From: Lysobacteraceae bacterium
GTDB taxonomy: Bacteria > Pseudomonadota > Gammaproteobacteria > Xanthomonadales > Rhodanobacteraceae
Direction: 5' to 3'
Length of the DNA: 64,000 nt
NCBI GenBank assembly: GCA_004143945.1
Contig: SEHB01000001.1
Coordinates: 372,001-436,000, forward strand
The notes beneath the pieces were generated by a model that saw only the letters and a program-made list of their open reading frames with translations, was not told the origin of the DNA and searched no databases. Position numbers and translations under genes: made by a program. This document shows, piece by piece, positions 10,305 through 18,276 of this stretch. Every line of letters starts with the position of its first letter. The stretch's first letter is position 1.

Positions 10305-10529
10305 GCCGCCGGCGCGGCGGCAAGCGGCCGCGCCCGCACCGATTCCTGCTACCCTTGCCGCCTTGCAACCGGCGGATTCGCCCGGCTGCCTGCGTGGCAC
10401 CCGCGTGCGCACAGGCGATCAGCAAGGACCCGGGCGCTGCGCGCGCGGCGCCGCAACGCTGCCGGCCTGCGAAGGCCCGCCGCGGTCCTCGCCGAGGTTG
10501 CACCTTTCCGCGATTTTCCAGGTGATTGC

Positions 10530-11234
10530 ATGGCATTCGACGTCCTCGACGAACACGAACAAGGTGAACTGGTCCAGAAGTGGCTGCGCCAGAATGCGGC
10601 CGCGATCATTACCGGCATCGTGCTCGGACTGCTCCTGATCTTCGGCTGGAACCAGTGGAAGGTGCACACGGCGCAGAAGGGCACCGAGGCCGCGGCGCGC
10701 TACCAGGCGCTCGCGGATGCGGCCGCCGCCGGCGACAAGGACGACGCGCACGAGATCGCGGCCACCTTGCGCGAGGAACATCCGAAGTCGATCTATTCCG
10801 CCCTCGCCGCACTGCGCGAGGCCGGCGACGCGGCCAGCCAGGACGATCTCCCGAAGGCCGCGAGCGAACTCGCCTGGGCGCGCGAACACGTGCCCGAGGG
10901 CTCGCTCTCCTCGCTCGTCGTGCTGCGCGAGGCGCGCATCAAGCTCGCGCAGGGCGATGCGGAAGCCGCAATGAAGCTCGTCGACGGCATCACGCAGGAC
11001 ACCTACGTCGCGAGCGTCGGCGAATTGCGTGGCGATGCCTTGCGCAAGCTCGGCCGCACCGACGACGCGCGTCACGCGTACGAGGCCGCACTCGCTGCGC
11101 TCGAGCCGCAGGCGCCCGCACGCGAACTGCTGCAGATGAAGCTCGACGACGTCGCTGCCACTGCACCGGCGCCTGCGCCGGCAGCTGCCCCTGCACCTGC
11201 CGCGGCGCCCGCAGCGGAGAAGCAAGGCTCATGA
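10530..11234 (+). CDS. yfgM: YfgM-like ancillary SecYEG subunit / periplasmic chaperone
   Basis: The 234-residue protein has a short cytoplasmic N-terminus (MAFDVLDEHEQGELVQKWLRQN), one transmembrane helix (about 26-42, IITGIVLGLLLIFGWNQW) and a periplasmic TPR-like helical domain. In E. coli, YfgM is an inner-membrane partner of the Sec translocon and of PpiD. The C-terminus ends in a low-complexity Ala/Pro tail (APAPAPAAAPAPAAAPA). An AGGTGA sequence precedes the start, and the stop overlaps bamB by four bases, so the two are translationally coupled. The 225-base gap upstream separates it from rodZ, and no ispG or hisS lies there. Confidence 0.9.
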   Translation: MAFDVLDEHEQGELVQKWLRQNAAAIITGIVLGLLLIFGWNQWKVHTAQKGTEAAARYQALADAAAAGDKDDAHEIAATLREEHPKSIYSALAALREAGDAASQDDLPKAASELAWAREHVPEGSLSSLVVLREARIKLAQGDAEAAMKLVDGITQDTYVASVGELRGDALRKLGRTDDARHAYEAALAALEPQAPARELLQMKLDDVAATAPAPAPAAAPAPAAAPAAEKQGS

Positions 11235-12433
11235 AGCGCATCCTCCTGTTCCTCGCGATCGCGGCGAGCGCCTTCGCGCTCGGCGGCTGCAACTGGATCA
11301 AGGGCCTCGGCAAGAAGGACAACGTCGAGCCGCCGTCCGAACTCGTCGAGTTCACGCCGACCGTGCAGGTGGACCGCGCGTGGGGCGAGGGCGTCGGTGA
11401 CGGTGCCGGCCGCTCCGGCGCGCTGCTCGCGCCCGTGCATGCGGACGGCCGCATCTACGCGGCATCGGTCGACGGCACCATCGAAGCGCTCGATGCGGCG
11501 AGCGGGCGCACGGTCTGGACGCGCCGCCTCGGCGAGCGCAAGGGCATGTTCTGGCGTCGCGGCGATGCCTCGCTGCGCTGGTCGGGTGGCCCCGGCGTCG
11601 GCGGCGACCTGCTCGTCGCAGGCAGCCTCGACGGCCACGTCTACGCGCTTGGCGCCGCCGATGGCAGCGAGCGCTGGAACGTGCAGCTCGGTGCCGAGAT
11701 CATCGCGCGGCCCGCTATCGCCGACGGCGTCGTGGTCGTGCGCACCAATGCAGGCCGCCTCGTCGGCCTCGATGCGAGCGACGGCTCGCGCCGCTGGGTG
11801 TTCGAACAGGTGGTGCCGGCGCTGAGCCTGCGCGGCAACTCCTCGCCGCTGATCCTCAACGGCGTCGTCTACAGTGGTTTCGACAATGGACGCGTCGTCG
11901 CCGTGCGGCTCGAAGACGGCGCCGAACTCTGGGTGCAGGCACTGGCCCCGGGCGAAGGCCGCACCGAAGTCGAGCGGCTGTCCGACGTCGACGGCGACAT
12001 CGCGACCGACGGATCCGTGCTCTATGCCTCCGGTTACCGCGGCCAGTTGATCGCGTTCACGCCCGATGCGGGGCGCCCGCTCTGGCAACGTGAATTCTCG
12101 GCCTACGCGGGCGTTGCGGGCGGCGGCGAAGTGGTCGTCGCGGTCGATGCGGACGGCAATGTCTGGGCCTTCGACCGCGGTACCGGTGCGAACCTCTGGA
12201 AGCAGGACGGCCTGCGCTTCCGCTGGCTCAGCGCGCCCGCGATCCAGGGCGACCACGTCGTCGTCGGCGACGGCCAGGGCTACGTGCACTGGCTGAGCCT
12301 CGCCGAAGGCAAGTTCGTCGCGCGCGAACGACTCGGCCGCAAGCCGATCGAAGCGCCGCCCGTGGTGGTCGGTGACCTCGTCTTCTTCGAGGACGTCAAC
12401 GGCCGCATCGGCGCCTGGCGCATCCGCCCCTAG
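11231..12433 (+). CDS. bamB: Outer-membrane assembly lipoprotein BamB
   Basis: This 400-residue lipoprotein is an accessory subunit of the BAM complex that inserts beta-barrel proteins into the outer membrane. It has a signal peptide with lipobox ALGGC (Cys at 20) and repeated PQQ-like beta-propeller blades, recognisable by motifs such as YAASVDGTIEALDAASGRTVW, VYALGAADGSERW and LVGLDASDGSRRW. Length matches the family. The ATG overlaps the yfgM stop (ATGA). der follows 57 bases later, giving the widely conserved order yfgM-bamB-der. Confidence 0.95.
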   Translation: MKRILLFLAIAASAFALGGCNWIKGLGKKDNVEPPSELVEFTPTVQVDRAWGEGVGDGAGRSGALLAPVHADGRIYAASVDGTIEALDAASGRTVWTRRLGERKGMFWRRGDASLRWSGGPGVGGDLLVAGSLDGHVYALGAADGSERWNVQLGAEIIARPAIADGVVVVRTNAGRLVGLDASDGSRRWVFEQVVPALSLRGNSSPLILNGVVYSGFDNGRVVAVRLEDGAELWVQALAPGEGRTEVERLSDVDGDIATDGSVLYASGYRGQLIAFTPDAGRPLWQREFSAYAGVAGGGEVVVAVDADGNVWAFDRGTGANLWKQDGLRFRWLSAPAIQGDHVVVGDGQGYVHWLSLAEGKFVARERLGRKPIEAPPVVVGDLVFFEDVNGRIGAWRIRP

Positions 12434-12490
12434 TGCGGGTGCGCCACCGCGCCCCGCGCATGCCGCGCATCGATTGATCCGGAGCCGAGC

Positions 12491-13891
12491 ATGCTTCCCG
12501 TAGTTGCGCTGGTCGGGCGCCCCAACGTCGGCAAGTCGACGCTGTTCAACGTGATGACGCGCACGCGCGATGCGCTGGTCGCGGACATGCCCGGCGTCAC
12601 GCGCGATCGCCACTACGGCGTGTGCCGGCTGATCGACCCGCCGTTCGTGGTCGTCGACACCGGCGGCCTGATCGAGAACGCCGAAGGGCTCGATACGCAC
12701 ACCGTGCGGCAGGCCGGATTCGCGATCGACGAGGCCGACGTGGTCGTGCTCGTCGTGGACGCACGCGACGGCCTGCTTCCGAGCGACCGCGCGATCCTCG
12801 ATCGCCTGCGCCGCGCCGGCAAGCCGATGCGGCTCGTCGTCAACAAGGTCGACGGACTCGACGAGCAGGTCGCGCTGGCCGAGTTCGCCGCGCTCGGCGT
12901 GGCCGATCCGTTACCGCTGTCGGCCGCGCACGGGCGCGGCGTCACGCCGCTGCTCGAAGCCTTGCGCCCGCTGCTGCCCGAACCGGAGACGGACGCGGGC
13001 GCCACGCGCCCCGACGAAGGCATCCGCGTCGCGATCGTCGGCCGCCCGAACGCGGGCAAGTCGACACTCGTCAATCGCCTGCTCGGCGAGGAGCGCGTGA
13101 TCGCGTCCGACCAGCCCGGCACCACGCGCGACTCGATCCGCGTCGCGCTCGAACGCGACGGACGCCGTTACACCTTGATCGACACTGCCGGCATCCGTCG
13201 TCGCGCGCGCATCGAGGACGCGCTCGAGAAGTTCAGCGTGATCAAGTCGCTGCAGTCGGTCGACGCGGCGCACGTGACGGTGCTGATGCTGGATGCGCGC
13301 GAAGGCGTCGCCGACCAGGACGCGGCGCTGATCGGCCATGTGCTCGACTCCGGCCGCGCGCTCGTGATCGCGGTGAACAAGTGGGACGGGATGGACAAGT
13401 ACCAGCGCGAGCAATGCATGGCGATGCTCGGGCGCAAGCTCGATTTCGTCCCGTGGGCGCGCCAGGTGTTCATCTCGGCACTGCACGGCAGCGGCATCGC
13501 CGAGCTCATGAAGGCGATCAATCGCGCGCACGCATCCGCCAACCACGTGTTCACCTCGTCCGAGCTCACGCGCGCGGTGGAGGCGGCCTACGCGGCGTAC
13601 CAGCCGCCACTCGTGCGCGGACACACGCCCAAGCTCAAGTATGCGCATCCGGGCGGCAACAATCCGCCGACGATCGTCATCCACGGCGCGCGCACCAAGC
13701 ACATCGCCGAGAGCTACCGGCGCTACCTCGAGAACTTCTTCCGCAAGCGCTATCGCCTCGAAGGCACGCCCGTGCGGATCGAGTTCCGCGACGGCGACAA
13801 CCCGTACGCCGGCAAGCGCAACGAACTGACCGAAGGCCAGCAACGTCGCCGCACGCGCATGATCCGCAACGCCAAGCGCGGCAAGCGCTGA
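12491..13891 (+). CDS. der: Ribosome biogenesis GTPase Der (EngA)
   Basis: The 466-residue protein has two tandem GTPase domains and a C-terminal KH-like domain, as in Der, which acts in 50S subunit maturation. The first G1 motif is GRPNVGKST (residues 9-17) with DTGG and NKVD downstream; the second is GRPNAGKST (near 186) followed by DTAG and NKWD. The C-terminal region (YAHPGGNNPPTIVIHG ... GTPVRIEFRDGDNPYAGK) is the KH domain. A GGAGC element precedes the ATG. It closes the yfgM-bamB-der block, and mobA follows after ten bases. Confidence 0.97.
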   Translation: MLPVVALVGRPNVGKSTLFNVMTRTRDALVADMPGVTRDRHYGVCRLIDPPFVVVDTGGLIENAEGLDTHTVRQAGFAIDEADVVVLVVDARDGLLPSDRAILDRLRRAGKPMRLVVNKVDGLDEQVALAEFAALGVADPLPLSAAHGRGVTPLLEALRPLLPEPETDAGATRPDEGIRVAIVGRPNAGKSTLVNRLLGEERVIASDQPGTTRDSIRVALERDGRRYTLIDTAGIRRRARIEDALEKFSVIKSLQSVDAAHVTVLMLDAREGVADQDAALIGHVLDSGRALVIAVNKWDGMDKYQREQCMAMLGRKLDFVPWARQVFISALHGSGIAELMKAINRAHASANHVFTSSELTRAVEAAYAAYQPPLVRGHTPKLKYAHPGGNNPPTIVIHGARTKHIAESYRRYLENFFRKRYRLEGTPVRIEFRDGDNPYAGKRNELTEGQQRRRTRMIRNAKRGKR

Positions 13892-13901
13892 CGAGCCCGC
13901 G

Positions 13902-14495
13902 ATGGAGGCCGAGGCGTTCACGGTCGCGATCCTCGCCGGAGGCGCGGCGACGCGGCTCGGTGGATGCGACAAGGGCCTCGTGCTGCTGGACGGACGCGCG
14001 CTCGTCGACCACGTGCTCGCCGCGGCGCGCGCGATGTCCGCGCCACCACCCGCGATCCTCGTGATCGCGAACCGGAACCTAGATGACTACGCTCAGCGCG
14101 CACGTGCGTTGCCGGATGCGCTGCCGGGTCGACGCGGCCCGCTCGCGGGCATCGCGACCGCGCTCGCCGCGTGCACGACGCCGTGGCTGCTGAGCCTGCC
14201 CGTCGACGGACCCGATCCGCCACGCGACCTCGCTGCGCGCCTGCTCCGCGTCGCGCAGTCGGATGCCGCGTGCGCCTTCGTCGCGCACGATGGCGAACGT
14301 CGCCAGCCGCTGTTCGCGCTGTATCGTCGCGAACTCGCCGCTTCGGCGGCGATCGCGGCAGCCGGAGGGCAGGGCGCGGCACGCTGGCAGGACCGGATCG
14401 GCGTGCGCGAGGTTGATTTCCGCGATCGCAGGCGGCAATTCGTCAATCTCAACACCCCCGAGGATGTCGCCGCCCATGCCTGCGCCGACCGCTGA
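13902..14495 (+). CDS. mobA: Molybdenum cofactor guanylyltransferase
   Basis: The 197-residue enzyme joins GMP from GTP to molybdopterin to make the bis-MGD cofactor. The N-terminal nucleotide-binding signature is AILAGGAATRLGGCDKGL (residues 9-26), followed by a Rossmann-like region with GRRGPLAGIATAL and the metal/GTP-binding SLPVDGPDPP. Slightly unusual is LGGCDKG where many members have MGGxDKG. It leads a coupled trio mobA-moeA-moeB, with its end overlapping moeA by 20 bases. The assignment is firm from motif and context. Confidence 0.92.
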   Translation: MEAEAFTVAILAGGAATRLGGCDKGLVLLDGRALVDHVLAAARAMSAPPPAILVIANRNLDDYAQRARALPDALPGRRGPLAGIATALAACTTPWLLSLPVDGPDPPRDLAARLLRVAQSDAACAFVAHDGERRQPLFALYRRELAASAAIAAAGGQGAARWQDRIGVREVDFRDRRRQFVNLNTPEDVAAHACADR

Positions 14496-15723
14496 CCCGC
14501 CCGGACCGCTGTCGGTCGCCGAGGCGCTGGAGCGCGTGCTCGCGATCTGCGACGCACGTGAACCCGCGATCGAGCGGGTGGCGCTCGAGTCCGCATTCGG
14601 GCGCGTGTTGATCCAGGACGTGCACGCTCCATTCGACCTGCCGCCGTTCGCGAACTCCGCGATGGACGGGTTCGCCCTGCGCGGTGGCGACCTGCCGCTC
14701 GAAGGCGAGCGCGCGTTGCGGCTGGTCGGCACGGTGCTTGCGGGTTCGCCGGCGCGGCTGGCGTGCGCCGCCGGAGAATGCGTGCGCATCACGACCGGCG
14801 CACCGATGCCCGACGGCGCCGATACCGTCGTGATCAAGGAGAACGTGCGCGTTTCGGGCGGGCAGGTCGTCGTCGGCGCGGGGGAAAGGCACGGCGCGAA
14901 CGTGCGGCCGGCCGGCGAGGACCACGCGCGCGGCGAACGCGTCGTGCGTGCAGGCGAGGAGCTCGAGGCCGCGCGACTCGGTGCGCTGGCCGCGTGCGGC
15001 ATCGCCGCGGTCGACGTCGCGCGGCGTCCGCGGGTCGCAGTGTTCGTGACCGGCGATGAACTGGTGCCGCCCGCACAGGCGCTCGGCTTCGGCCAGATCC
15101 ACGACAGCAACCGCTACACGCTCGGCGCGCTGCTGCGCGCGACCGGCCTCGAGCCCGTGCGCGTCGCGCACCTGCGCGACGATCGCGGCGCGCTGCGCGA
15201 TGCGCTGCTGGCCGCGGCGCAGGCGTGCGACGTGATCATCAGCAGCGGCGGCGTGTCGGCCGGCGAAGCCGATTTCATGCCGGGGCTCGTCGCCGAACTC
15301 GGACGCGTGCATTTCTGGAAGGTACGCATGCGCCCCGGCATGCCGCTGCTCTTTGGCGGGATCGGCCCTTCGCTCGTGTTCGGGTTGCCGGGCAATCCGG
15401 TTTCGACGGTCGCGACGTTCCTGCTGCTCGTGCAGCCGGCGCTGCTCGCGCTGCAACGCGCGGCAGAGCCGCGACCGCGGCGCTGGAAGGCGCGACTCGC
15501 GGCGCCGCTCGTGAAGCGACACGCGCGCGCCGAGTTCCTGCGCGCCCGGCTCGAATGGCGCGACGATGGCGGCTGCTGGGCCACGCCGCTCGCGAAACAG
15601 GGGTCCGGCATGCTGCGCGGCCTCGTCGACGCCGATGCGCTCGTCGCATTGCCCGAAGAACCCTGCGAGCATGCACCCGGACACGTCGTGGACGTGCTCC
15701 CGCTGCCACGGGCGCGTCCGTGA
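14476..15723 (+). CDS. moeA: Molybdopterin molybdenumtransferase
   Basis: The 415-residue enzyme inserts molybdate into adenylylated molybdopterin. Recognisable parts are PFANSAMDGFALR (residues 56-68), the GECVRITTGAPMPDGADTVV segment, FVTGDELVPPAQALGFGQIHDSNRYTL, the SSGGVSAGEADF loop and GLPGNPVSTVATF, all in the expected order for the four MoeA domains. The ATG at 14476 lies inside the end of mobA, and the stop shares a base with the following moeB start (TGATG). Tight overlaps indicate coupled translation of the cofactor genes. Confidence 0.95.
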   Translation: MPAPTADPPGPLSVAEALERVLAICDAREPAIERVALESAFGRVLIQDVHAPFDLPPFANSAMDGFALRGGDLPLEGERALRLVGTVLAGSPARLACAAGECVRITTGAPMPDGADTVVIKENVRVSGGQVVVGAGERHGANVRPAGEDHARGERVVRAGEELEAARLGALAACGIAAVDVARRPRVAVFVTGDELVPPAQALGFGQIHDSNRYTLGALLRATGLEPVRVAHLRDDRGALRDALLAAAQACDVIISSGGVSAGEADFMPGLVAELGRVHFWKVRMRPGMPLLFGGIGPSLVFGLPGNPVSTVATFLLLVQPALLALQRAAEPRPRRWKARLAAPLVKRHARAEFLRARLEWRDDGGCWATPLAKQGSGMLRGLVDADALVALPEEPCEHAPGHVVDVLPLPRARP

Positions 15724-16862
15724 TGGCCGAGAACCGGCATCCGTGCATGCACGAAATCGAACCCGTCGATGCACTCGACCGGCAGCGCAACGGCGCGTTG
15801 CTGATCGACGTGCGCGAGCCCGACGAGCGTGCGAGCGGATTCGCGGCCGCGTCGCTCGCGCTGCCGCTCGGCCAGCTCGAGCGCGGTATCGGCGTGCTGG
15901 CACCCGCATGCAGCCACGAAGTGCTCGCCATCTGCGCGAGCGGGCAGCGTTCGCGGCTCGCGGTCGAGCGCCTTCACGCGCTCGGCTACACGCACGCGTG
16001 CTCGGTGCGCGGCGGCTACACGCGCTGGCTGCAGCAGGGCCTGCCGAGTGAACGCGGTACGCTCGATGCGGACTTCGCCGAGCGCTATTCGCGCCACCTG
16101 CTGTTGCCCGAAATCGGTGTCGTGGGGCAGCTGCGCCTGGCCGGCGCACGCGTCGCGCTGGTCGGTGCGGGCGGACTCGGCGCTCCGGTCGCGCTCTACC
16201 TCGCCGCGGCTGGCGTCGGGCACCTGCGACTCATCGACGACGACCGCGTCGAGCGCTCCAACCTGCAGCGCCAGGTCGTCCACACCGAGGCGCGCATCGG
16301 CGTGCCCAAGGTCGAGTCGGCGCGCACCGCACTCGGCGCGTTGAATCCGACGCTCGAGATCGACGCGGTCGCGCAACGCGTCGAAGCCTCCAACGTCGAG
16401 GCGCTGCTGCGCGGGCACGACGTGATCGTCGACGGCGCCGACAATTTCCCGACGCGCTACCTGCTGAGTGCGGCGAGCCTGCGTCTCGGGATCCCGATGG
16501 TGTACGGTGCGGTTCATCGATTCAGCGGCCAGGCCAGCGTGTTCGATCCGCGCCGCGCGGATTCACCGTGCTACCGCTGCCTGTTCCCGCACCCGCCATC
16601 GGCGGACGAAGCGCCCAATTGCAGCGAGGCCGGCGTGCTCGGCGTGATGCCCGGCATCGTCGGCATGCTGCAGGCGAGCGAAACGCTGAAGCTGCTGCTC
16701 GGCATCGGCGAACCGCTGGTCGGGCGCCTGCTCTGCCACGACGCGCTCGCGGGGACGTTCCGCGAGCTGCGCCTTCCACGCGATCCCGAGTGCCCGGGCT
16801 GCTCGGATTCCGCCGCGTTCGGCGGCTACGAGGATCTCGCGCGCATCTGCGCCGCGCCGTAG
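15723..16862 (+). CDS. moeB: MoeB/ThiF-type sulfur-carrier adenylyltransferase with N-terminal rhodanese domain
   Basis: A 379-residue two-domain protein. Residues 1 to about 105 form a rhodanese-like domain (LLIDVREPDERASGF ... EVLAICASGQRSRLAVERL, with the candidate catalytic Cys in CASGQRS). Residues 115-379 form an E1-like adenylyltransferase (RYSRHLLLPEIGVVGQ, GAGGLGAPVALYLAAAGVG, DGADNFPTRYL, zinc ligands CYRC and CPGC). MoeB activates the C-terminal glycine of MoaD for sulfur transfer; the fused rhodanese probably carries the sulfur. MoeZ and human MOCS3 have the opposite order, with the rhodanese last. It completes the mobA-moeA-moeB operon and could also serve ThiS. Confidence 0.9.
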   Translation: MAENRHPCMHEIEPVDALDRQRNGALLIDVREPDERASGFAAASLALPLGQLERGIGVLAPACSHEVLAICASGQRSRLAVERLHALGYTHACSVRGGYTRWLQQGLPSERGTLDADFAERYSRHLLLPEIGVVGQLRLAGARVALVGAGGLGAPVALYLAAAGVGHLRLIDDDRVERSNLQRQVVHTEARIGVPKVESARTALGALNPTLEIDAVAQRVEASNVEALLRGHDVIVDGADNFPTRYLLSAASLRLGIPMVYGAVHRFSGQASVFDPRRADSPCYRCLFPHPPSADEAPNCSEAGVLGVMPGIVGMLQASETLKLLLGIGEPLVGRLLCHDALAGTFRELRLPRDPECPGCSDSAAFGGYEDLARICAAP

Positions 16863-17186
16863 TCACCCATTCGCGTGCGCGGCGAGCATGCGGCGCTGCT
16901 GCTCCTGCGCCAGCTCGAACGCCTCGAGCTGCTCGGGCGTCGCGTCACCCTGGTGCTTCGCCTTCCACTGCGCGAAGGGTTCGCCGTAGATGCGCTCACG
17001 CGCAGTGTCCTTGTCGATCTCGACGCCACGCGCCTCGGCCGCCTCGCGATACCAGTCGGCGAGGCAGTTGCGGCAGAACCCCGCCGTGATCATCAGGTCG
17101 ATGTTCTGCACATCGGCACGCAGGCCGAGGTGCTGGAGCAGCCGGCGGAATGCGGCGGCCTCGAGTTCGGTTTCGATGTCGGTCAT
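16863..17186 (-). CDS. DUF1244 family protein
   Basis: The 107-residue protein belongs to the conserved DUF1244 family: ELEAAAFRRLLQHL, then VQNIDLMITAGFCRNCLADWYREAA around residues 26-50, and GEPFAQWKAKHQ near 68-79. The paired Cys (CRNC) is conserved and suggests metal or redox binding, but no activity is established that I can name. It converges with moeB, with only one base between the stops, and is divergent from folD. The ATG at 17186 (MTDIETELEAAA) is chosen over longer frames because it gives the family's usual length. Confidence 0.85.
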   Translation of the reverse strand: MTDIETELEAAAFRRLLQHLGLRADVQNIDLMITAGFCRNCLADWYREAAEARGVEIDKDTARERIYGEPFAQWKAKHQGDATPEQLEAFELAQEQQRRMLAAHANG

Positions 17187-17232
17187 GTGCGCGTCGCGGG
17201 TCCGGGCGGTCGCCGGCGCGCCGAAAGAGATG

Positions 17233-17260
17233 TTCAAGGCGGGGCCGGCTCGCCCATAAT
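17233..17260 (+). promoter_or_regulatory. Candidate folD promoter
   Basis: TTCAAG (17233-17238), a 16-base spacer and CATAAT (17255-17260) lie 24 bases before the folD start, giving a predicted leader of about 17 bases. Confidence 0.4.
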
Positions 17261-17283
17261 GCGCGTTTCCGGCCGGATTCCCA

Positions 17284-18138
17284 ATGCCTGCACGATTGCT
17301 CGACGGGCGCCGCATCGCCGACCAGGTGCTGCAGGGCGTGGCCACGCGCGTGAAGGCGCGCGTCGCCGAAGGCAAGCGCGCGCCCGGCCTCGCGGTCATC
17401 CTCGTCGGCGCCGATCCCGCATCTTCGGTGTACGTGCGCAACAAGCGGCGCGCCTGCGCCCAGGTCGGCTTCAACTCGCTCGACTTCGACCTGCCTGCCG
17501 ATACCAGCGAAGCCGAGCTCGTCGCGCTGATCGATCGCCTGAATGCGGACGCCGACGTGCACGGGATCCTGCTGCAGCTGCCGCTGCCGCCCGGCGTCGA
17601 TGCGACGCGCCTGATCGACCGTATCGATGCGCGCAAGGACGTCGACGGTTTCCAGGCCGAGAACGTGGGCCGGCTCGTGCTGCGCCAACGCGGCCTCAGG
17701 CCGTGCACGCCGAAGGGCGTGATGAAACTGCTCGCATGCACCGATCGTCCGGTACGGGGCCGCAAGGCGGTCGTGGTCGGCGTATCCAACCATGTCGGCC
17801 GCCCGCTGATCCTCGAACTGCTGCTCGCGGGCTGCACGACGACCGGCTGCCACAAGTTCACCGCGGATCTCGAAGCGGAGATCCGCCAGGCCGACATCGT
17901 GGTCGTCGCGGCCGGACGCCCCGGCCTCGTGCGCGGCGAATGGATCAAGCCCGGCGCGGTCGTCATCGATGTCGGCATCAATCGACTCGACGACGGACGC
18001 CTCGTCGGCGACGTCGATTTCGACGCGGCGGCCGAGCGCGCGTCGTGGATCACGCCGGTTCCCGGTGGCGTCGGTCCGATGACGGTCGCGACGCTGATGG
18101 AAAACACGCTCGAGGCCGCGGAGTCGTTCTTCGACTGA
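17284..18138 (+). CDS. folD: Bifunctional methylenetetrahydrofolate dehydrogenase/cyclohydrolase
   Basis: The 284-residue enzyme interconverts 5,10-methylene- and 10-formyl-tetrahydrofolate using NADP. Diagnostic motifs are [17 protein letters not shown] (residues 41-57, containing the catalytic Lys region), the substrate segment [33 protein letters not shown], the nucleotide-binding [17 protein letters not shown] and the C-terminal [19 protein letters not shown]. Length is normal. It is a single gene facing a minus-strand kinase, with a repeat element in the convergent gap. Confidence 0.96.
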   Translation: MPARLLDGRRIADQVLQGVATRVKARVAEGKRAPGLAVILVGADPASSVYVRNKRRACAQVGFNSLDFDLPADTSEAELVALIDRLNADADVHGILLQLPLPPGVDATRLIDRIDARKDVDGFQAENVGRLVLRQRGLRPCTPKGVMKLLACTDRPVRGRKAVVVGVSNHVGRPLILELLLAGCTTTGCHKFTADLEAEIRQADIVVVAAGRPGLVRGEWIKPGAVVIDVGINRLDDGRLVGDVDFDAAAERASWITPVPGGVGPMTVATLMENTLEAAESFFD

Positions 18139-18185
18139 CGGCATGCATCGCGGATCGACAGCGCCGCCCGGTGAATCGCATCCGC

Positions 18186-18276
18186 CTGCAGGAGCCTGCC
18201 CTGTGGGCGATCCGTGCATGAACCCGTTCATCGGCGCCGTCTGAGTGGCCGAGATCGCGCACAGGGTGCGCTCCTA
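18186..18276. repeat. REP-like inverted pair overlapping the kinase stop codon
   Basis: Two imperfect copies of a GGAGCG...CCTGTG-GCGAT sequence face each other: one at 18186-18211 on the plus strand and one at 18254-18276 on the minus strand. The second copy begins with the TAG stop of the kinase gene (TAGGAGCGCACCCTGTGCG...). Similar GGAGCGC-CCTGTG elements are widespread REP-type repeats in gammaproteobacteria. Confidence 0.6.
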
